From contig OMQS01000156.1 of assembly GCA_900313295.1 (NCBI GenBank), positions 1 to 10,462 of the forward strand: 10,462 bases of DNA, read 5' to 3'. The notes beneath the pieces are model-generated. The model did no database searches. It saw nothing but the letters and a program-made list of their open reading frames with translations, and was not told the origin of the DNA. Positions within the stretch are counted from its first letter, which is position 1; each line of letters starts with the position of its first letter. The position numbers and the translations under genes were made by a program. This DNA comes from an uncultured Eubacteriales bacterium (GTDB lineage: Bacteria; Bacillota; Clostridia; Oscillospirales; Oscillospiraceae). Of the stretch, positions 6,852 to 10,462 are shown in pieces.

Positions 6852-7802
6852 TCAGTCCTCCTGCGGCTTGTCGGCGGCCTGCTGCTCCGCCTGCTGGCGG
6901 GCAGCCACCTGATTGACATACAGCTCCTCGGGTTTATGAGGGTGCAGCACCAGATTCCACAGGAGCATGAACAGGCTCACCAGCACCATGACGACGCTGA
7001 GCGCCTGCGACACACGGATGGGCTGGCCGAACAGCTGCCAATTGAAAAGATACAGGCTGTCGGTGCGCAGACCCTCCACCCAGAAGCGGCCAATGCCGTA
7101 CCAGAGGAAGTAAAACCAGGTATTTTCGCCGTCGAACTTCCGATGCTTGGACACGACGAACAGAAGCAGTAGAAGACCCACCAGATTCCACACGCTCTCA
7201 TAGAGGAACGTGGGGTGCACCTCGATGAGCTGACCGGCCTTCGTGGTGAGCTGCATGCGGAAAACGGAGGTAGTTTCGGAGCCGAAGGCCTCACGGTTCA
7301 TGAAGTTGCCCCAGCGGCCCACGATCTGCCCCACCAGCAGACCCATGACCACAAGATCCGTCATGGCAAAGAACTTAAAGCCCCGTTTCCCCTTGCGGCG
7401 GGACAGGAAAAGACCCAGAATGACCACGGCGATGACCGTGCCGTAAATGGCGAGGCCGCCGTCCCAGAAGGCGATGGCGGAGGAAAAATCGAACTTGCCG
7501 TCCGCGTCGCGGAAACGATCCAGATAGAACAGGACATAGTAGACCCGCGCCCCCACGATGCCCACAGGGATGCCCCAGAGCAGGCCGTCATAGAGGTTAT
7601 CCTCGCTGATGCCGTACTTTTTGCGCTGGCTCAGTGCCAGCAGCAGCGCCAGAAGGACGCCCAAGGCAATGAGGATGCCGTACCAGTACACCCCGTGGCC
7701 GACGTTGATGGCCTTGGAGCTGGCGGTGAACGTCCAGTCGCCGAAAAGCCCGGGGAAACGGATGGGGCTGTCGGTCATGATCATATCATTCATATCTACC
7801 AT
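6852..7802 (-). CDS. lgt: Phosphatidylglycerol--prolipoprotein diacylglyceryl transferase
   Basis: Membrane enzyme that attaches a diacylglyceryl group from phosphatidylglycerol to the lipobox cysteine of prolipoproteins, the first step of lipoprotein maturation. It has 316 residues with several hydrophobic segments. The Lgt signature is GRWGNFMNREAFG (162-174), containing the Arg and Asn equivalent to E. coli Arg143 and Asn146. HPTFLYE (196-202) and YGIGRFWVEGLR (235-246, Arg239) are also conserved. In GGLAIYG, Tyr120 stands where E. coli has His103. The C-terminus has a short Gln/Ala-rich, charged tail (about 300-316), making it somewhat longer than typical. The ATG at 7802 is chosen because AAGGAG lies 7 bases upstream; the frame stays open a little further into the previous gene. 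It starts 4 bases after the ymfH-like stop codon. lspA is not in the window. Confidence 0.95.
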   Translation of the reverse strand: MVDMNDMIMTDSPIRFPGLFGDWTFTASSKAINVGHGVYWYGILIALGVLLALLLALSQRKKYGISEDNLYDGLLWGIPVGIVGARVYYVLFYLDRFRDADGKFDFSSAIAFWDGGLAIYGTVIAVVILGLFLSRRKGKRGFKFFAMTDLVVMGLLVGQIVGRWGNFMNREAFGSETTSVFRMQLTTKAGQLIEVHPTFLYESVWNLVGLLLLLFVVSKHRKFDGENTWFYFLWYGIGRFWVEGLRTDSLYLFNWQLFGQPIRVSQALSVVMVLVSLFMLLWNLVLHPHKPEELYVNQVAARQQAEQQAADKPQED

Positions 7803-7806
7803 AGTA

Positions 7807-9078
7807 TCACTCCTTCGGATAAACAACGGACAGAGTCATGTGCTCCCGACACAGGTTCTCCCGCATAAAAGTCAGCAGATCCTCCTGCGTGATGGAGTCG
7901 TACATCTCCGGAAAAAGCAGGGGGTCATACCCTTCAAAGCAGCCCTCCACCAGCGAGATGGCGATGGACTCAAAGGAATTGAGGCTCTTGAGGGTGGAGC
8001 CGTAGTTGGCGCGGAGGATGCGGCCGAAATAGTCTGCATCAATGCCCTCCCGCACCAGACGCTGCACCTCCTGCAGCACCAGCTCCGCCACGGCGTGGGG
8101 ATCCTTGCTGTCGCCGCCGATGTAGGCATAGGCCACGCCCGGCAGGGTGTCGAAGCTGTAGCCGAAGGTGCCGTTGATAAGCCCCTGGCTATAGAGCCTT
8201 GCGTACAGAGGGCTGGAGTCGCCCAGCAGCACATCGCAGGCCAGCTCCCCGATGAGGGTGCGGCGCATCTGCTCCTGACCGCCGCTCATGGGCGGGCACT
8301 TGAAGCCCAGCAGAAACGTGGGCATGGCGATCTCCATTTGGCAGGAGGTCTCCGCCTCCAGGGGAGTTAGCTCCTTTTCCTCGCCGTAATCCCGCGGGAT
8401 GGCGGGGCCGCTCTCCTTGGGCAGCACCTCCTCCGCCAGCGAAAACACGGCGTTCGGCTCCAGATCACCCACGACCACAAGGCACATGTTGGCAGGGGTA
8501 TAGAACGCCTTGTGGCAGTCATAAAGGGTCTGGGCGGTGATGTGGCTGATGCTCTCCACGGAGCCGGCCACGCTGACGCGGGCGGGGCTGGTGCGGTAGA
8601 GCGCCTGCATAAGCCTTTTATACACCTGCCACTCGGGATTATCCTCGATCATGCCGATCTCCTGGCCGATGATGCCCTGTTCTTTTTGGACGCTTTCATC
8701 GGTGAAATACGGAACGGATACAAAGGAGAGCAGGATGCGCAGATTCTCCTCAAAATGCTCGGTGGAATCGAAATAGTAGCCTGTGATGGCGTTGGAGGTA
8801 AAGGCATTCGGCTCGGCGCCGTTTTTGGCCAGCTCCTGCAGGGCGTTGCCGTCCTCGGTATCAAACATCTTGTGCTCCAGATAATGGGCGATGCCGGCGG
8901 GGGTATCCAGCCATTGGCCGTCCAGCCGGAAGCGCAGATCCATGCCGCCGTAGCGGGTGGCGAAAAAGGCGTATTTGCGCGTGTAACCGGGCTTGCGGAC
9001 GACGCAGACCGGCAGGCCGTTGGGGAGCGTTTTCCAAACGGCAGTTTCTCCGATGCGGTGATAGGTATGCTCTGTCAT
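7807..9078 (-). CDS. M16 family zinc metallopeptidase, active subunit (YmfH-like)
   Basis: Predicted cytosolic peptidase of 423 residues, the usual size for one M16B subunit. The inverted zinc motif HxxEH is present as HYLEH (His65, Glu68, His69). The distal Glu ligand is probably Glu140 in GQEIGMIEDNP. The C-terminal half carries the second M16 domain, with the substrate-binding Arg-Tyr region at about 290-310 (SSPLYARLYSQGLINGTFGY). Homologues include Bacillus subtilis YmfH and AlbF, the latter acting in subtilosin maturation. No signal peptide or membrane segment is seen. The ATG overlaps the stop of the preceding gene as ATGA, with AAGGAGG 7 bases before it, so the two are translationally coupled and probably form a heterodimer. 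Substrate unknown: no bacteriocin precursor is visible in the window, so peptide turnover is as likely as peptide maturation. Confidence 0.9.
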   Translation of the reverse strand: MTEHTYHRIGETAVWKTLPNGLPVCVVRKPGYTRKYAFFATRYGGMDLRFRLDGQWLDTPAGIAHYLEHKMFDTEDGNALQELAKNGAEPNAFTSNAITGYYFDSTEHFEENLRILLSFVSVPYFTDESVQKEQGIIGQEIGMIEDNPEWQVYKRLMQALYRTSPARVSVAGSVESISHITAQTLYDCHKAFYTPANMCLVVVGDLEPNAVFSLAEEVLPKESGPAIPRDYGEEKELTPLEAETSCQMEIAMPTFLLGFKCPPMSGGQEQMRRTLIGELACDVLLGDSSPLYARLYSQGLINGTFGYSFDTLPGVAYAYIGGDSKDPHAVAELVLQEVQRLVREGIDADYFGRILRANYGSTLKSLNSFESIAISLVEGCFEGYDPLLFPEMYDSITQEDLLTFMRENLCREHMTLSVVYPKE

Positions 9079-10343
9079 TGTGCTGCCTCCTTTCCGCGCA
9101 GGAAATACACGGTGTCAAGCTGTATACTTTTGGCCGCCTCGCAGATGCGCTCCGGCGTGACTGCCTGCAGGCTCTGCATCAGCTCCTCCGGCGTTTCCCG
9201 CTGATCCACCGCTGCGCGACTCATATAGAAATTTTCCAGCGCGCTCTGGGAATCCGCCACGGAACGCAGGGAGTTGAGGGCTGTGCTCCGTGCGCCGTCC
9301 AGCTCCCACGGCTCCCACTGTCCCTCCTGCACCTGGCGGAGCTGGTGCATAATTTCATCCAGCGTGCGGTCATAGTCCTTTGGTTCGATGCCCGAAGACA
9401 CCGTGAGGATCTTCTTGGAGCGGGCGTAGGCGCTGGAGGCATAGTAGCAAAGGGAGAGCTTCTCCCGCACGTTCAAAAACAATTTGGAATTGCTGGAGCC
9501 GCCGAAAAGCAAGTTGGCAAGAACCATGGCGGGGGCATCGTCGCTGCCGCAGCGGAAGCCCATGGTGAGCTTGCCCTGGGTGACCTCCATCTCCTCCGTG
9601 ACGAAGCGGGGCGACTGAGGCGCGGCGATGATCTGCGCCTCCGGCAGCTCCTCCATCTCGCCCCGGGGCAGAGCGGCAAAGGCTTGCAGCACCGCCTCCT
9701 CCACCCGCTGCGCATCGGCGCTGCCGCAGTAGAGCAGCTCCAGGCGGGCGGCGGACATAAGCTGCTGGCCGTGGCGGTAGAGAGTGTGGTTGGTGATCTT
9801 CTGCACCGACTCTTCGTCGCCCAGACGGCTGACACCGTAGGGCTCACGGGCGCACATCTCCTGCAGCAGACGCAGGTTCGCCCAGTCGCGCTTGTCATTG
9901 CGGATGGCGCGGATGCTGTCTGTCAGATTGGTCTTTTCGCTGTCTACATACTCCCGCAGGTAGCGGCCGCCGCGGGTAACGGGATCCAGAAACAGCTCAC
10001 CCACCAAGGCAGCCATTGGCTCCAGCAGCTTCTCGCCGCCCAATGCAAAGCGGTCGTCGATGCAGCCGGCCACAAAGCCCACGCACTGGCGCTCGGCGTT
10101 TTTGCGGACAGTGGGGGTGACGGTGGTGCCATAGAGGGTGTCCATGGCGGCGGACAGCGACTCCATGTCGGGATAGCGCATGGTGCCGCGGCTCAAAACC
10201 GCCGGAAGCAGCGCATTATAGGACGCGGTTTCGCGGCCGAGCGCCGTCACAAACTGGGCAGACAGGCAGCCGGTCTTGAATTTGCGGGCGGGCAAAACCG
10301 TGAGATAGACATTGCGCATGATCTCCTTGCGATATTCGTTCAT
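9075..10343 (-). CDS. M16 family non-catalytic partner subunit (YmfF-like)
   Basis: A 422-residue M16 homologue that lacks the zinc site: where the active subunit has HxxEH, this protein reads LLPAVLSRGTMRYP (about 45-58). The typical LYGT follows at 70-73. Its C-terminal half keeps the substrate-holding Arg/Tyr pair in NVREKLSLCYYASS (Arg293, Tyr300-301). In M16B enzymes built from two chains, such a subunit supplies binding residues to a zinc-bearing partner; here the partner is the next gene, overlapping by 4 bases. The start at 10343 is backed by GGAGGAG about 7 bases upstream. The frame is open 38 codons further up to a GTG at 10457, but that stretch has no ribosome site, unlike-family sequence, and reads through GC-rich hairpins. 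Probably the first gene of the cluster. Confidence 0.88.
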   Translation of the reverse strand: MNEYRKEIMRNVYLTVLPARKFKTGCLSAQFVTALGRETASYNALLPAVLSRGTMRYPDMESLSAAMDTLYGTTVTPTVRKNAERQCVGFVAGCIDDRFALGGEKLLEPMAALVGELFLDPVTRGGRYLREYVDSEKTNLTDSIRAIRNDKRDWANLRLLQEMCAREPYGVSRLGDEESVQKITNHTLYRHGQQLMSAARLELLYCGSADAQRVEEAVLQAFAALPRGEMEELPEAQIIAAPQSPRFVTEEMEVTQGKLTMGFRCGSDDAPAMVLANLLFGGSSNSKLFLNVREKLSLCYYASSAYARSKKILTVSSGIEPKDYDRTLDEIMHQLRQVQEGQWEPWELDGARSTALNSLRSVADSQSALENFYMSRAAVDQRETPEELMQSLQAVTPERICEAAKSIQLDTVYFLRGKEAAQ

Positions 10344-10399
10344 TGCGGATCTCCTCCTGCCGATTCTATTACATTGTCGAAAAAAATGATGGGTTTTTC

Positions 10400-10434
10400 C
10401 GGCAAAAGGCTTGCAGCCTGCCGCCTGCGGGCGG
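10400..10434 (-). repeat. Overlapping inverted repeats upstream of the minus-strand operon
   Basis: CGGCA (10400-10404) pairs with TGCCG (10419-10423), enclosing GGCT/AGCC (10408-10411 and 10415-10418). CCGCC (10421-10425) can instead pair with GGCGG (10430-10434). The two hairpins share bases 10421-10423. They may be the end of an upstream transcription unit or a leader structure. There is no clean U-tract on either strand, so I do not call a terminator. No convincing promoter is visible in 10344-10462. Confidence 0.35.
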
Positions 10435-10462
10435 AAAACGCTGCGATACCTTTTCACACATA

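Noticed and set aside
6851..6919. N-terminal extension of folD into lgt
   Set aside because: The ATG at 6850 has AGGAGG at 6 bases and yields the family-like beginning; the extension has no ribosome site.
7872..8234. Other open frames within the M16, lgt and folD genes on both strands
   Set aside because: They are out-of-frame readings of strongly supported genes, with Arg/Ala/Ser/Pro-rich translations typical of shadow frames in GC-rich DNA.
7807..10343. M16 pair as part of a bacteriocin (subtilosin-like Alb) maturation cluster
   Set aside because: No radical-SAM enzyme, precursor peptide or ABC exporter is present in the window. The neighbours are lgt and folate genes, so the general YmfF/YmfH-type role is the safer reading.
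10363..10368. TAGAAT on the minus strand as -10 box of the six-gene operon
   Set aside because: No usable -35 lies 16-18 bases upstream, and a start there would put the ribosome site at the very 5' end of the transcript.
10344..10457. GTG start at 10457 for the YmfF-like protein
   Set aside because: It would add 38 basic residues unlike the family, without a ribosome site and across GC-rich inverted repeats. GGAGGAG before 10343 is decisive.

Overview
The window is GC-rich bacterial chromosome. Gene content points to a Gram-positive member of the Firmicutes, most likely a clostridial gut lineage such as Oscillospiraceae. This is an inference from three things: an IreB-family regulator, a YmfF/YmfH-type M16 peptidase pair, and a sortase-type surface anchor ending in NPATGD. 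No taxonomic search was possible. Every gene is carried by strong AGGAGG-like ribosome binding sites or by near-consensus sigma-A promoters. I see no tRNA, rRNA, CRISPR array, insertion sequence, prophage or integrase.

Left part, plus strand (1-1966): the 3' two-thirds of pheT (phenylalanyl-tRNA synthetase beta chain), then a small stand-alone ireB gene with its own promoter. Two strong hairpin terminators follow (1971-2057).

Middle (2067-2853): a short minus-strand frame that encodes only the C-terminal tail of a sortase-anchored surface protein, with no signal peptide. It sits behind a good promoter and looks like the scar of a deletion. Diverging from it is a 98-residue protein of unknown function with a near-perfect sigma-A promoter and its own terminator.

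Right part, minus strand (10343 down to 2910): a tightly packed six-gene cluster, in transcription order ymfF-like inactive M16 subunit, ymfH-like active M16 peptidase, lgt, folD, fhs, and an NCS2 purine/xanthine-type permease. The first three junctions overlap or are separated by 1 to 4 bases, which suggests translational coupling. The next two gaps are 26 and 48 bases. FolD and Fhs form the two-enzyme route between formate, 10-formyl-THF and 5,10-methylene-THF that feeds purine and thymidylate synthesis, so a purine-base permease at the end fits. Lgt and the M16 pair belong to envelope and peptide processing, so the operon joins two themes.

Most of the window is ordinary housekeeping. I did not find a clearly new multi-gene system. 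The points most worth a second look are the promoter joined to an orphan anchor tail, the small unknown protein, the permease that has lost two usually conserved acidic residues, and the M16 pair coupled to lgt.
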